Positions 1-9,994 of a DNA stretch of 64,000 nucleotides are shown piece after piece. Position 1 is the stretch's first letter. Every line of letters begins with the position of its first letter. The notes under the pieces are model-generated. The model was not told the origin of the DNA. It saw only the letters and a program-made list of their open reading frames with translations, and made no database searches. The translations under genes were made by a program, and so were the position numbers. The DNA is from Catonia carolina (Eukaryota; Arthropoda; Insecta; Hemiptera; Achilidae). Where the stretch lies: contig JAQMRL010000008.1 of the NCBI GenBank assembly GCA_035578175.1, positions 93,112,541 through 93,176,540 of the forward strand, given 5' to 3'.

Positions 1-674
1 AAAATGCATTCTAAGATAGAAATCTTAAAAAAAATCGATTATTCACACGTTTTCGTGAGAATAATAAAGAAAATCGCTAATTACCGCTAAACTAAACGTT
101 ATACAAAAAAATTTTTGAAATAAAAGTTGTAGGATTTTAAATTCTCTACAACTTTTATTAAGTAAATTTTTGCGCCAAAATACATATTTAAGCCGTAATC
201 TTAAAAAACACAACTTTTAAACATGAAAAAAGCTTCACCAAGAATTTCAGCAAACATGGCGCCTACCCTATCTTGTAGAGCAGAAAAAATTTAGTAAACC
301 AGGCGATTTTTAAAAAAATCGTAGGACCAGTTTTTGAGGAAATTGCAAAAAAGTGAAAAATTACACGAAAAAACTACTACTTCCGGTTGACCGATTTTGA
401 TGAAAATGTTCGTGTCGGGTCCGGTAGTAGTATGTAACTTAAATTTTAAGTTTCAAGTTCGTACGATGTTCCGTTCCTGAGATATTCTGTTCACACACCC
501 ACACACACACGCGCGCGCGCGCGCACACACACACACAGACTAATCGCTAAAACCATGTTTTTTGGGTTCAGGGGGGTCTGAGAACGTGTAGATCCGGTGA
601 AAACTCGATTTCGAAAAATCGATGTGAAAACAATACTTTCCTTCCTATATATTCATATATAGGCAAGAGAAAGT
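1..674 (-). mobile_element. GT-HINE copy 1, cut by window edge
   Basis: Complement-strand copy whose 3' end lies outside the window. It keeps the internal blocks, a CA/CG tract at about 488-537, and the exact 5' terminus (GGCAAGAGAAAGT on the + strand, ending at 674). Several bases differ from other copies, and the terminal hairpin (CTATATATTCATATATAGG) is well preserved. Confidence 0.85.
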
Positions 675-1164
675 AATTGATAGCTCATGAAACACGATAG
701 AAAACACGTTTATACGAACAGTTTTTTCTGATTTAATTTTAAAGTTAAAGGAATTTTTGTTAAAAAACAGTCTGTTCATAGAATTACCAATACCAACAAC
801 CAATAATAACTCGAACGACATACCATATTGACATTTCCAACAGATTTTGATTGATGTGCAAACGGAGAGATGAAAACGTATTCCACAATAGTACACACTG
901 TATTTATCAACAAAACAAATAATTTATTTTACAAACAAAGTTACGGTTGTATTTTAATTATTAACATACAATCGTACCGTTTTTTGTTATGTATTGTACA
1001 CGTATTGTATGTTTACTGCAGAGAACTGTTTTTCTTTTATAAAATCATAATTTTATCAGTGCATTTTATGTTCAGATTTTCTACTTGAAAATGCAGGAAT
1101 TTGAAAATGGATATGGTAATTGAAGAAGCGAGTGGAAGAAGGTGTTAAGTGCATATTTAATTAG
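675..1164. other. No recognised feature
   Basis: AT-rich sequence between a HINE terminus and a RepB copy. Short overlapping frames on both strands show no recognisable domain. Confidence 0.5.
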
Positions 1165-1468
1165 GTTCTTGTTGTTCAGGTCAACAGCCGAAAGGTTGGT
1201 ATGAACCTCTAGAGGTTTCACTAAGTACAAACGAAGAGTGAGGTGGTTTACCCATTCACCACAGGGTCTACGTTTATAATGAAATCCATTACTTTCAGAG
1301 AAGATAACTCTGACTAGTGTCTTTAACACCTCTACCCCTTCTGTTCTTAAATAAGTCAGTCATGTAATTGACTGACTATGTAATAAAAAATAGAACTATT
1401 TTTTTGTAGCCGTGAAACTAACAGATTGATTGGAAATAATATAATATTCCACCTGTCTGTTATAGGCG
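1165..1468 (-). repeat. RepB copy 1, internally deleted
   Basis: Complement-strand copy of the ~395-bp repeat best seen at 41451-41850. It keeps the 3' part (GGTCAACAGCCGAAAGG on this strand) and the 5' part (CCACCTGTCTGTTATAGGC) but jumps from 'ggtttaccc' to 'attcaccacaggg'. About 100 bp of the middle is therefore lost. Confidence 0.75.
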
Positions 1469-2373
1469 CTTTTTCTACTGACATCGTGTAAAACTTATTC
1501 TAAAACCAACGTAGCTAAATTTATAAGTAAATTAAAAGAGAAAGACCATCTCCGTGGCATAGTATTTAAAACACTGGACTGCGCTGCACAAAGCAAATCG
1601 GAAGATCCAAGTTAGTTTCCCGGCTAGGGTTATAATTCTTATTTCCATATATTAATGTACTTAAAATACAATAACTAGATTTCATGTTTATTTAATACGT
1701 CAATTAGATCATTATTGAAAAAAAGATATTTCTAGATAAGAGAATGCTAATTTTTCAGTTCCATTACCAACTTTGAGGTAGTTTCTTAATAATGTTAATA
1801 CATGAACAGGCCTAATTTGAATTACTAAAAATGTACTAACTAAATAAGGATTAAAATGGCACCTACGTATTTAAATAAAAAAATACTTTTTTTATTATTT
1901 TATCGTGTCAACCCACTTAAAGCGAATTACAACCAACGGATTGATTCTGGAACCGATTAAAAAATACACTCATAAAATTTAGAAAATACACTCATAAACA
2001 TTCGATTGAAAAACCATTAAAATTTTACGTTCACACAATATACAATATTAAATTATTATTTTTTAGAAATTTATTATTTAAAATAAAACAAAGGAAGTAA
2101 ACCAATGAATATCCGGAAAAATAAATCAAGACAGAAAAAACATATTTATATATTTAAGTAAATCTGAATATTTTATCTTAAAATAATCTGAATGACCTAC
2201 TTCCAGCACGTGCGCGAATACAATATATTAGGTTATTTCCCAAGGAAAACAAATAATTTGGAAAATAAGTGGAATAAAGCTTAAGAGATAAAATAAACCA
2301 TCACTAATTTAATTTACTTGATTTTATCTCTAAATTACAGTATAATTTTTTTCTAAAAATTATCATCAATATT
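1469..2373. other. AT-rich spacer with a decayed SINE-E head
   Basis: At about 1552-1640 the sequence CTCCGTGGCATAGT is followed about 70 bp on by TTTCCCGGCTAGGG. It resembles the tRNA-like head of the SINE at 59470-59648, with a degraded box B. No tail is seen. Nothing else in this interval is recognisable. Confidence 0.45.
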
Positions 2374-2843
2374 ACCTTCTCTTATATGAATATATAGCGA
2401 AGGAAAGTATTGTTTTTATGTCAATTTTTCGAAATTGAATTTTCACCAGATACACACGTTTTCAGACCCTCTGAACCTTAAAAACTATATTTTTAGCGAA
2501 TGGTCTGTGTATGTGTGTAAACAAAATATCTCAAGAACGGAACATCGTACGAAGTTAAAACTTGAAACGTAAGTTAAGTACCACGAGAGGACACGACACA
2601 AACATTTTCATTAGAATCGATCAACCGGAAGTAGTAGTTTTTTTCGTGCAATTTTTCACTCTTGCGATTTTTTTTAATACATTTGCCTTATTTACTACAT
2701 TTTTATGCTCTACACTACAAGACAGGGTAAGCGATGTCTCCTGAAATTCTTGGGGAGGGGACGTGCTTTCGTGGTAAAAAAATGAATTTTTAAAGATAGC
2801 AGAGCCTTAATATGCATTTAAGGCAAAAAATGTATATATAATA

Positions 2844-3597
2844 AAGGGTGATTCAAAAAGAGCGCCGGTTTTTAAACGGCTGGTAAATTTTTGTTTATCG
2901 GTTGGCAACATTGTTTGACCTCATTTCTATTTTGGAGAACATTCCGATTGACGATTGAGTTGTAGTTTCTCTTGTATGCACAGCAAGTGACAGTTTGGTG
3001 CGGCTTTTGGTCGGGCGGTGTCATCGGCCCTTACTTTTTTGAAAATCAAGAAGGACAAGCCGTGACAGTAAATGGAGACCGATACCGTACGATTATTAGG
3101 GAGTTTTTGTGGCGTCATTTGGATGGAATGAACATTGACGAGTTGTGGTTTCAGCAGGATGGTGCCACCTGTCACGCTGCACGAGAAACAATGTTGTTGC
3201 TCCGTGAACGGTTCCAGGATCGCATCATTTCTCGTAATTCCGACCATCAATGGCCACCAAGGTCGTGTGACTTGACGCCTTGTGACTTTCATCTTTGGGG
3301 TCATCTGAAGTCATTGGTGTATGCCAATAAACCCCGAAACATCAATGACTTGAAGGAGGAAATTCGACGGGTTATCGGGCAAATGGAAGTCGAAACTTGT
3401 CGTGCAGTAATATCCAATTTCATGGACAGAGTTGATGCGTGCCAGCGCAGTAGAGGAGGACACATGCATGACATCATTTTTCATACATGAAATCGGAAGG
3501 TAAGATGAACTTGTTGATGTATTTATTTTCAGTTTTTCAATAAAATAAATCTCTTAATTTGATATATCAAAACCGGCGCTCTTTTTGAATCACCCTA
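2844..3597 (+). mobile_element. Internally deleted mariner-like element
   Basis: A 28-bp terminal inverted repeat begins AGGGTGATTCAAAAAGAGCG at 2845-2872, with its exact inverse at 3569-3596. A TA on each side (2842-2843 and 3598-3599) fits the Tc1/mariner target duplication. At about 750 bp it is shorter than full-length mariners (usually 1.3 kb or more), and the loss lies in the N-terminal half of the transposase. It could not move by itself but keeps ends a related transposase might act on. Confidence 0.9.
2966..3490 (+). pseudogene. Mariner transposase C-terminal fragment (DD41D type)
   Basis: An open frame of about 170 residues encodes the C-terminal part of an IS630/Tc1/mariner DDE transposase, the enzyme that cuts and rejoins DNA at element ends. 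Visible motifs are VTVWCGFWSGG near the beginning, FQQDGATCHAA with the second catalytic Asp at about residue 63, and DLTPCDFHLWG with the third at about residue 105. That leaves 41 residues between them, the DD41D class. The first catalytic Asp and the helix-turn-helix DNA-binding domain are missing. Upstream there is only about 120 bp before the left inverted repeat, with an in-frame TAG at 2963-2965. No ATG precedes the conserved part, so the frame is a relic despite lacking internal stops. The lack of stops suggests fairly recent decay. Confidence 0.88.
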
Positions 3598-3865
3598 TAA
3601 AAGTTGTAGAACATTTCAATACCGGCCACTTTTATTTGAAATTTTTTTTTTGTACAACGTACACAAAACAGCTTAGTTGCAAAAATTTTGTGATTTTCTG
3701 CTTTTTTTCCTCATAAAAATCGGTAAAAATGGGATTTTTTTAAGATTACGGTCTTCGTATTCATTTTACTACAAAAGAGTATATAACTCAAGTTATAAAA
3801 AATTAAAAAATCTACAACTTTTATTGCATGATTTTTTTCTACAGAGCCTAGTTTAGTGTCAATTA

Positions 3866-3941
3866 GTGATTTCCCGTATTTTTAAGTCAAACAACGGTTG
3901 ATAGTGATTTCCCGTATTTTTAAGTCAAACAAGGGTTGATT
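3866..3941 (+). repeat. 38-bp tandem duplication inside HINE copy 2
   Basis: Two adjacent 38-bp units (3866-3903 and 3904-3941), each starting GTGATTTCCCGTATTTTTAA, differ at about two positions. Other HINE copies have this segment once, so it is a local duplication. Confidence 0.85.
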
Positions 3942-4047
3942 TTCATTTTGCGTCATTCACTCATGATTAAACGCAGGATATATTAATTAATGTATTTTTC
4001 AATATCTACATTGGCAAAACAAAGTCGTAGGAGTGTTTAACACAAGA

Positions 4048-4945
4048 TTTTGTATAAATATTAAAACCTCTAACGGTTCGCTTTTTAAATCATATTTTTT
4101 TTCAGAATTTCATTAATTTTTTGGTTAGAAAGCCCGCAAGGTAGTGTACTTTACCACTGTAGAATACTTTTAGACAAAAAGAACCTTATCATAAAAATGA
4201 ATCTAAATTAAATTCTTATTTCGATAAATAATTTTTTATAATTGTAAAAATAATTAAAGGAAATTAAATAATGGAAAATTAATTAAACCGTTTAACAGAA
4301 CTAATTGGAATTTTCTACACGTAAATACATCACCCGATGCAAACAGAGAAAACTTAATCAGAAAGTTATAACAAGAAATAAAATGCGTGATAAAGATGTA
4401 AATGAGTTAATAAAAATATTATTAATTTCGTTTCTCCTCTGTTGATGATAATCTGTAAAAACTAAGAAAGAATTTCCCCACTCGTCTTCAATATTTATTC
4501 TAAAAACTTTTACCTTTGTCTATAAAAACTTGTATTTTCAATTTTCTCTTATTTCGAATATAAATTTGTTTTGGTGTTATTTTAAATATCTCTGTCTGAC
4601 TTGCACAATATTATTATTACATAATTATTTTCACATTGACTAGTACATTTGTGTTTTTATTCTGCCTTCTAAATAATCATAAACTTTTATTACAAGTTTT
4701 CTTGTATTTTCTTATAAATTTTTTGTATCGTCACTTATTTTCCTTTAAATCTTCTACGTTAGTTGTTAACTTCAGTGGTAGGCCCGGGTCTAGGAGTGGG
4801 GAAATAAAATAGAGAAAATGTCTCGAGCGACACATCAAGGGGCAAATTGACACTTAGTAAAATAAACAAATACAATATGTGTAAAGACAATAGGCACTTA
4901 ACTTTTCCACTTTTATCTCGCACTTAGAACTATACCTACAATATA
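4048..4945. other. No recognised feature
   Basis: AT-rich spacer with scattered short frames. No repeat of the window's families and no coding signal was seen. Confidence 0.5.
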
Positions 4946-4985
4946 CAGGGTGATTCAAAATTAACGCCGATCTCTAAGAAGCTGA
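4946..4985 (+). mobile_element. Solo mariner-like end
   Basis: AGGGTGATTCAAAATTAACG, then GCCG, TAA and GCTG at matching spacing, parallels the left end of the mariner at 2844. No opposite inverted repeat or transposase follows. A HINE begins 15 bp downstream. It may be a truncated element or a related family. Confidence 0.5.
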
Positions 4986-5000
4986 TTCTACAGATAAAAA

Positions 5001-5896
5001 TCTGATATGAAACACTCACAGGACTTTTTCTTGCCAATGCAAATAATTATTGATAATTATTGATAAACCTCAAAAACATAACCTTATTTTAACCATGAGT
5101 AAATGATGCAAAATGAAAATCAATCTTATTTTGGCTTAATACGGAAAATCGCTTTTTGACGCTAAACTAGGCTCTGTACAGAAAAATGCTTGGAATAAAA
5201 GTTGTAGAACTTTGAATTTCCTATACATTAAATTGTATTCATTTTTGTCAAAAAATGGATACTAAAGCCAAAAGCTTGAAAAATAGTTATTTTTTTAAAG
5301 AAAAATTAAAATAAAATAGCAAATCACTAATTAGGCCTACCTCTAAATTAAGCATTGTACAAACAAATGTTTGAAATAAAAGTTGTAGGTTTTTAAATTT
5401 TCTACAACTTTTAAAATTTATACACTTTTGCTCTAAAATGCATATTAAGGCCGAAATCTTTAAAAAACCCACTTTTTTCTTCGAGAGCACAACCTCTGCA
5501 AGAATTTTAGCAGACATGGCACTTACTCTATCTTGTAGAGCACAAAAACTGTAGTAAAAGAGGCGATTTTTAAAAAAGACCCGCAGAGTCGTTTTTGAGA
5601 AAATTGCAAAAAATGAAAAATGACACGAATTAACTTCTACTTCCGGTAGACCGATTTTGATGAAAATGGTCGTGTCGGGTCCTATAGTAGTAGTACCTGA
5701 CTTAAGTTTCAAGTTTCAACTTTGTATGATGTTCCGTTCTTGAGATATTTTGTTCACACACGCGCACAAACCAATCGCTAAAAACATGTTTTTGGGTTCA
5801 GGGGGTCTGAAAAAGTGTAGATCCGGTGAAAACTCGATTTCGAGAAATCGAAATGAAAACAATACTTCCTATATTTTCATATAGGCAAGAGAAAGT
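5001..5896 (-). mobile_element. GT-HINE copy 3, full length
   Basis: Runs from TCTGATATGAAACACTCACA (3' hairpin, one arm mutated) to GGCAAGAGAAAGT. The microsatellite has collapsed to a short CACACACGCGCAC, which makes this one of the shortest complete copies. The first subterminal repeat is degraded to ACTTTTTCTTGCC. Confidence 0.88.
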
Positions 5897-5934
5897 AAAA
5901 AAGTGTTTTTTTTCTTTTTAAATGGAATTTAATT

Positions 5935-6022
5935 TTTTAATTTGCTCTAAGTAGTCGGTAATCGAAACCGGGTTATTGGCTTATCAGTTTGGTACACAAC
6001 CGACTGAGCCACCAAGATTGTA
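5935..6022 (-). repeat. tRNA-like SINE head or fragment
   Basis: On the complement strand, TGGTGGCTCAGTCGG resembles a Pol III box A, and GGTTTCGATTACC lies about 45 bp further, as a box B would. No A-rich tail or tRNA cloverleaf is evident, so it is read as a SINE-derived or tRNA-pseudogene fragment. Confidence 0.5.
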
Positions 6023-6907
6023 ATTACTTAACTAATTAAAACTGTAGTAACTCTTTCTCATATTAAACTGAGAACCTGTAAAACGTATATAAACGAAAGG
6101 AATTTTAACATGTTTAACACACTGTAGAAAATTTAAAAGCGTAATTCGACAACAAATTGAAGTTAAAAATTGGGAAGCTATTTTGATTAAAGATACGAAA
6201 GTTGTGGTTTAGTGTCAAAGAAACAAACCGTTCAACTAATGCTCCATGACAAAGGGTTAAAAATTTCGACGTTATATTCCTCAGCTGAAGGTTTACTTCT
6301 ATCAAAATTTGATAGATGATACGATTTACCGTTGAGAGCACGTTTTTATAGTTTAACGAGCACTTCAAATACCAACCATTTTGGTATAAAAATGCTTTTA
6401 GATTTAACGCAGCTTGACGGACATGCACGTTAATCGTTAAACTTTATTTATACCCGTTGAACAACAGCACGTATTATTTTGCCCTCTCCTGGACTACTTC
6501 AAAATAGGTTTTTAAAACTGTACTAACTAAATTCAATGAAAGTGCTTATAAAATTCCTGAACAACTTACAAAACATATTACTGGTAATTAACAAAACTTT
6601 ATCTCCAGTATTAATAAGAGAAACGAAAAGATCTGGTACAAAAACTGACTCTCCCTTCCTTATATCCATTCCTTTTTTAATTTTATCGACAGCACTCATT
6701 TTACAACACGTTAACAAAACTTTAGAAGCTCCTTGCAGTTCACATTTAGCATTCGCTCACTGTAGTAGATTTTTTCGTTTCTTCCTCCCATCTCGTTTCT
6801 TTTTTCCTCTTCATAACTTAAATTCAGTAATCAGCTTTCTGAATTGGTTCCGTCAATTATGTATTCTCAATTTATTCCAGTTTTCTCGACATCTGAATTC
6901 TTTAAAC
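6023..6907. other. Spacer with unexplained open frames
   Basis: Holds a 156-codon frame (6536-7006, +) and a 104-codon frame (6114-6428, -) with no recognisable motif. The first overlaps a hAT terminus. Neither is supported as a gene. Confidence 0.4.
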
Positions 6908-7082
6908 CGGTGTTTTTCAACCTATGGGTCGCGATTAGGGGAAAAATTAAAAATCTATTTTGCTATAGTTATTTGTTTAAAAAAAGGGACAAAAATTGTA
7001 CATTAATTTTACAACTTTTTCCAATTCAATTAACGAAAAACTTGGGCTTGCTTGCAATTAACCAATTTTTGAATGTTTTGAT

Positions 7083-7283
7083 TTATTTTTGTAACACACT
7101 AAACGATATAATTTTCCAGTGCCAAACGATTTCAAGTGATTTGGGTTTCCAATTCACCATTCTGGAAAATCCTAGTTCACAGTTGTAGGATGGGGAAAAT
7201 GGTTTCAAAATTTTCAACGCTACTCTGGATAGTTCTGGGTGTTCTTTTTTAACATTTAATACAAAATTTGTCTGCACAAGCAT
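7083..7283 (-). pseudogene. hAT transposase C-terminal dimerisation domain
   Basis: A 66-codon frame contains EHPELSRVALKILKPFSPSY at residues 14-33, followed by CELGFSRMVN. This is the pattern of the hAT-family C-terminal dimerisation region ('PEL ... A ... L ... F .. (S/T) Y .CE .GFS .. N .K'). That region lets transposase monomers assemble. The catalytic domain and zinc finger are absent: upstream coding sequence was probably lost before, or together with, insertion of the Tigger element. After residue 50 the frame loses family resemblance. Non-functional. Confidence 0.8.
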
Positions 7284-7462
7284 TGTTGAAAGTTAATTTA
7301 ATTGCCTGATCACTTAATAGCTCAATCATGATAGTTCCCCATGAAGACGATCACTTAGTTCAGCTTAGCTTAGCTTCCTCATAAAACGGATTGACTCTTA
7401 CACATATCCACTCATATCCTTAACTGAAGTTACTTCTATCCTTAAGTTAAAAATTACAACTA

Positions 7463-8054
7463 CAGTCAGACCTCTATTACTCGAACTTCTATATATCGAA
7501 GTACTTCCTCAGTCCCGTGAAATTTTAATGGAAAAATGTTTCTGTATATCGAAACAAAGTCTATTATATCAAATTTAATTTCAGAGAAAATATAAATATA
7601 ACTCCATATAGTCCTCCCATCACACACTAGTCAATCCGAAACATTGAGAGAGCGCAACGTGACAATACAGTACGTTAACCACTGTGGTCAACGTACAAGA
7701 GTAGTGTGATACTTTTGTAGCCTACTGTGTACGATCAAAAATGTTTAAATACGATAATGTGGACGAAGAAGTTTTCAAATGGGTAAAAATGTTACGAGAT
7801 AAAAATATGCCTAAGCAAAGGAGAAAAGTTGTTCTTTTTGTGGACAATTGCCTTGCACATTCGTCCTCACAATAAAACAAACTTCATTGTAAACAAATAC
7901 CGTTTTTTAGGCAGTATGGTTATGGATGAGTAAACTCACTTAATATAACTAGCAGTCATAATGAGAAAAAAAACAGCGTTTCTCTTTATTGAAGTTTCTA
8001 TATATCAAATTTTTTATAAGGAACCTACAATTTCGATATATGGAGGTCCGACTG
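7463..8054 (+). mobile_element. Pogo/Tigger-type element 1, internally deleted
   Basis: Terminal inverted repeats start CAGTCAGACCTCTATTACTC on the left and CAGTCGGACCTCCATATATC on the complement right. TA lies directly outside both (7461-7462 and 8055-8056). The 592-bp body keeps only a scrap of transposase. It sits inside the hAT element and is therefore younger than it. Confidence 0.85.
7741..7875 (+). pseudogene. Tigger transposase mini-ORF
   Basis: A 44-codon frame from ATG joins two distant parts of a pogo/Tigger transposase. Residues 1-24 (DEEVFKWVKMLRDKNMP) resemble the CENP-B-type DNA-binding region, and residues 28-40 contain RKVVLFVDNCLAH with the second catalytic Asp at position 35. 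The several hundred residues normally between them are deleted, along with the rest of the catalytic domain. It then stops at TAA. It is a deletion derivative with no catalytic capacity. Whether the short protein is made is unknown. Confidence 0.75.
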
Positions 8055-8163
8055 TATTATAGATTTTATAATTTTTTTAACATTATTCAGAGGGGGTTGG
8101 CAAAATATTCAATCAAAAAAGGGGGTCGCGGTGTTTAAAAGGTTGAGAACCACTGCTTTTAAC

Positions 8164-8924
8164 TACTTTCCGACACCTTAGGTACATTTTTTAGTGTCCT
8201 GAAAATTTTGTTTTGTCATTCATTCTATCCAGGTGTCTATAGGATTTGTAGTCTTTGTATTTTGTTATAAATTGTTTGCTTTCCATGTTCAGTTGTTTTC
8301 TACTAGTAACCTGCACTATCCGACTAGTAACCTCGGACCCATTACCCATTAAGAAGATGAGGATCTTCTTAAATTTCTCTGTTTTCATTAGACAAGCCTT
8401 CCCGATCATTCTAAAGCACTCTAACGCGTAGACACGCACGATTTATCACAGTATCATAATATTTATCTATTCTTGTCTCGGAAGTGTTTTTGTAATACAC
8501 AGGTTGAGAGTTTTTCGCAATGTGATAACCATCTTTTCTAGTCTGCTGTTAGTTCGCTTCCTTTTCGTTGGTCTTCAGTTGTATTATCTCACCCATCCAC
8601 TTCTTTTTTTTTTTGTATAGTTGTCTTCAAGCAATGCACAACTGTTTCGATGTTCACTATGTATTTAGTTTTGTCAACGGAAACCTGTAAAGCCACTTTT
8701 TCTGCTCATTTTAATTACGTGGATTAATTCTATCGCTGTTTTCGAGTTCCGATTGCCAGGTGTCTTCAACTTGTCAGTTGACAGTTGATCTATATGAAGC
8801 ATTCTGACCCTCCATTGCGGAATTAGTACATTCCTTAATGTTTTTGTCGTTTAGGTCATCTTCCAAAAGGCTGGTTAGAACATAAAGACCTTTAGTGGTT
8901 CTAACTTAAGTTTCAAGTTTCAAC
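8164..8924. other. Spacer, weak LINE-like frame only
   Basis: An 82-codon complement frame at 8191-8439 shows a vague LINE-like ending (HLDRMN), too weak to call. The rest is featureless. Confidence 0.35.
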
Positions 8925-9693
8925 AAAAAGTTTCCTATAACTTTAATTGTGCCGGCCGCATTGGCGAAGTTGGTAACGTGCTCGCCTCTCATTATGCGGT
9001 CTTGGGTTCGAATCCCATTCAGGCATGGTATTTTTTCATACGTTACAAAAAATCATTTCATCATTCACCGTCTGCATTAGCAGTAATTGCAGAACAGTCG
9101 GACGTTAAACCAAAGAAAAAAAACTTTAATTGTAGATATACATTGTTGTCCTAAAATGTATACAAAAATAATGGTGAATCCTAAAAAATTCTATTTTTTC
9201 CTATTTCGATGAAAAAAATACAGAAAATCACTAGTTGGCGCTAAACTAAGCAATGTACAAAAAAGTTAGAAATGAAAGTTGTAGATTTTTAAATGTTCTA
9301 CAACTTTGATTACACACACTTTTGCCCTGTAATGCTTATTAGAGCATTAATCTTATAAAAAAAACCATTTTTTATTCTAAGAGAGCACAGTCCCCCCAAG
9401 AATTTTAGCAGACATAGCGCTTACCCTATCTTGTAGAGCATAAAAAAAATTGTTAACGAGGCGTTTTTTAAAATAATCAAAGGAGCTGTTTTTGAAAAAA
9501 AACTCAAAAAGTGGTTTATGTTCCGTCCTTGAGATATTTTGTTCACACACGCACGCACAGAGGAAGACGGGCAATCGCTTAAACATGTTTTTTGGGTTCA
9601 GGGGTCTAAAAACGTGTACATCCGGTGAAAACTCGATATGAAAACAATAATTTTCTTCCATATAGCCAATATTCATACAGGGCAAGGGAAAGT
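8925..9693 (-). mobile_element. GT-HINE copy 4, 3'-truncated and carrying a SINE
   Basis: Begins mid-element (CTATAACTTTAATTGT, equivalent to the CTATAAATTTAATTATA block), is split by the SINE at 8951-9121, and runs to GGCAAGGGAAAGT. The stretch around the extended CA tract is shortened, with ACACACGCACGCACAG remaining, and part of the 'confronting' segment before it is deleted. Confidence 0.75.
8951..9121 (+). mobile_element. SINE-1 (tRNA-derived), full length with target duplication
   Basis: Starts GCCGGCCGCATTGG. Box A is TGGCGAAGTTGG and box B is GGTTCGAATCC about 40 bp further, then a body with CATTAGCAGTAATTGCAG, ending GACGTTAAACC plus A-rich tail. It is flanked by perfect 12-bp duplications AACTTTAATTGT (8939-8950 and 9122-9133), which is direct evidence of LINE-mediated retroposition. 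Pol III promoter elements look usable. It is 171 bp long. Confidence 0.93.
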
Positions 9694-9994
9694 AAAAATA
9701 AAACAAGAAAACCACTTTTAAAAGAACATCTAAGAAAAATTCGGTTAAAAATGTTGCATTACTTATAAGACTGACGTAAGCCAATATAATGTGATTTAAT
9801 GTAGCGCATAAAATATAGAAATCGATTTCACGGTTAACTCAACTTTTCATTTCATTAAAGCTTTTTATGTATACATCTGCACAGTTAAAGTAACAATACC
9901 AAATATTGAGTACTTGTTTATACATGCCTATTTGTAGTGTACAAACATAAAAATAACTTTAGGATGATTCTATTTTCGAATTTAAAGTTTTTTT
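9694..9994. other. No recognised feature
   Basis: About 300 bp of AT-rich spacer between oppositely oriented HINE copies. Confidence 0.5.

Larger units (their letters stand above)
2374..4047 (+). mobile_element. GT-HINE copy 2, split by a mariner
   Basis: An old copy: the 5' end is degraded (CCTTCTCTTATATG), the (GT)n is reduced to TGTGTATGTGTG, and the 3' end reads CATTGGCAAAACAAAGTCG, a hairpin, then ACACAAGATTTT. The mariner relic at 2844-3597 interrupts it in the block that normally reads TGTATATAATAAAAGTTGTA. Removing the insert restores ordinary HINE sequence. Confidence 0.8.
6908..8155 (-). mobile_element. hAT element relic with nested Tigger
   Basis: The left end CGGTGTTTTTCAACC and the inverse of the right end CAGTGGTTCTCAACC are the imperfect terminal inverted repeats typical of hAT elements. 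They are flanked by an 8-bp duplication with one mismatch (CTTTAAAC at 6900-6907, CTTTTAAC at 8156-8163). Eight base pairs is the hAT hallmark. Next to the repeats both ends carry a GGGTCGCG-type motif. The interior holds a transposase C-terminus on the complement strand and a pogo/Tigger element at 7463-8054. Confidence 0.85.

Noticed and set aside
2927..3304. 125-codon complement frame
   Set aside because: Shadow of the mariner transposase on the opposite strand.
6536..7006. 156-codon frame, the longest not explained by a transposase or repeat
   Set aside because: Starts in spacer, crosses the hAT left terminus into the element, has low-complexity composition (SRFFRFFLPSRFFFP) and no motif.
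8191..8439. 82-codon complement frame with possible LINE-like ending
   Set aside because: Similarity to LINE polymerase tails rests on a few residues. No GRR/SWLK or GRP..RW signature.
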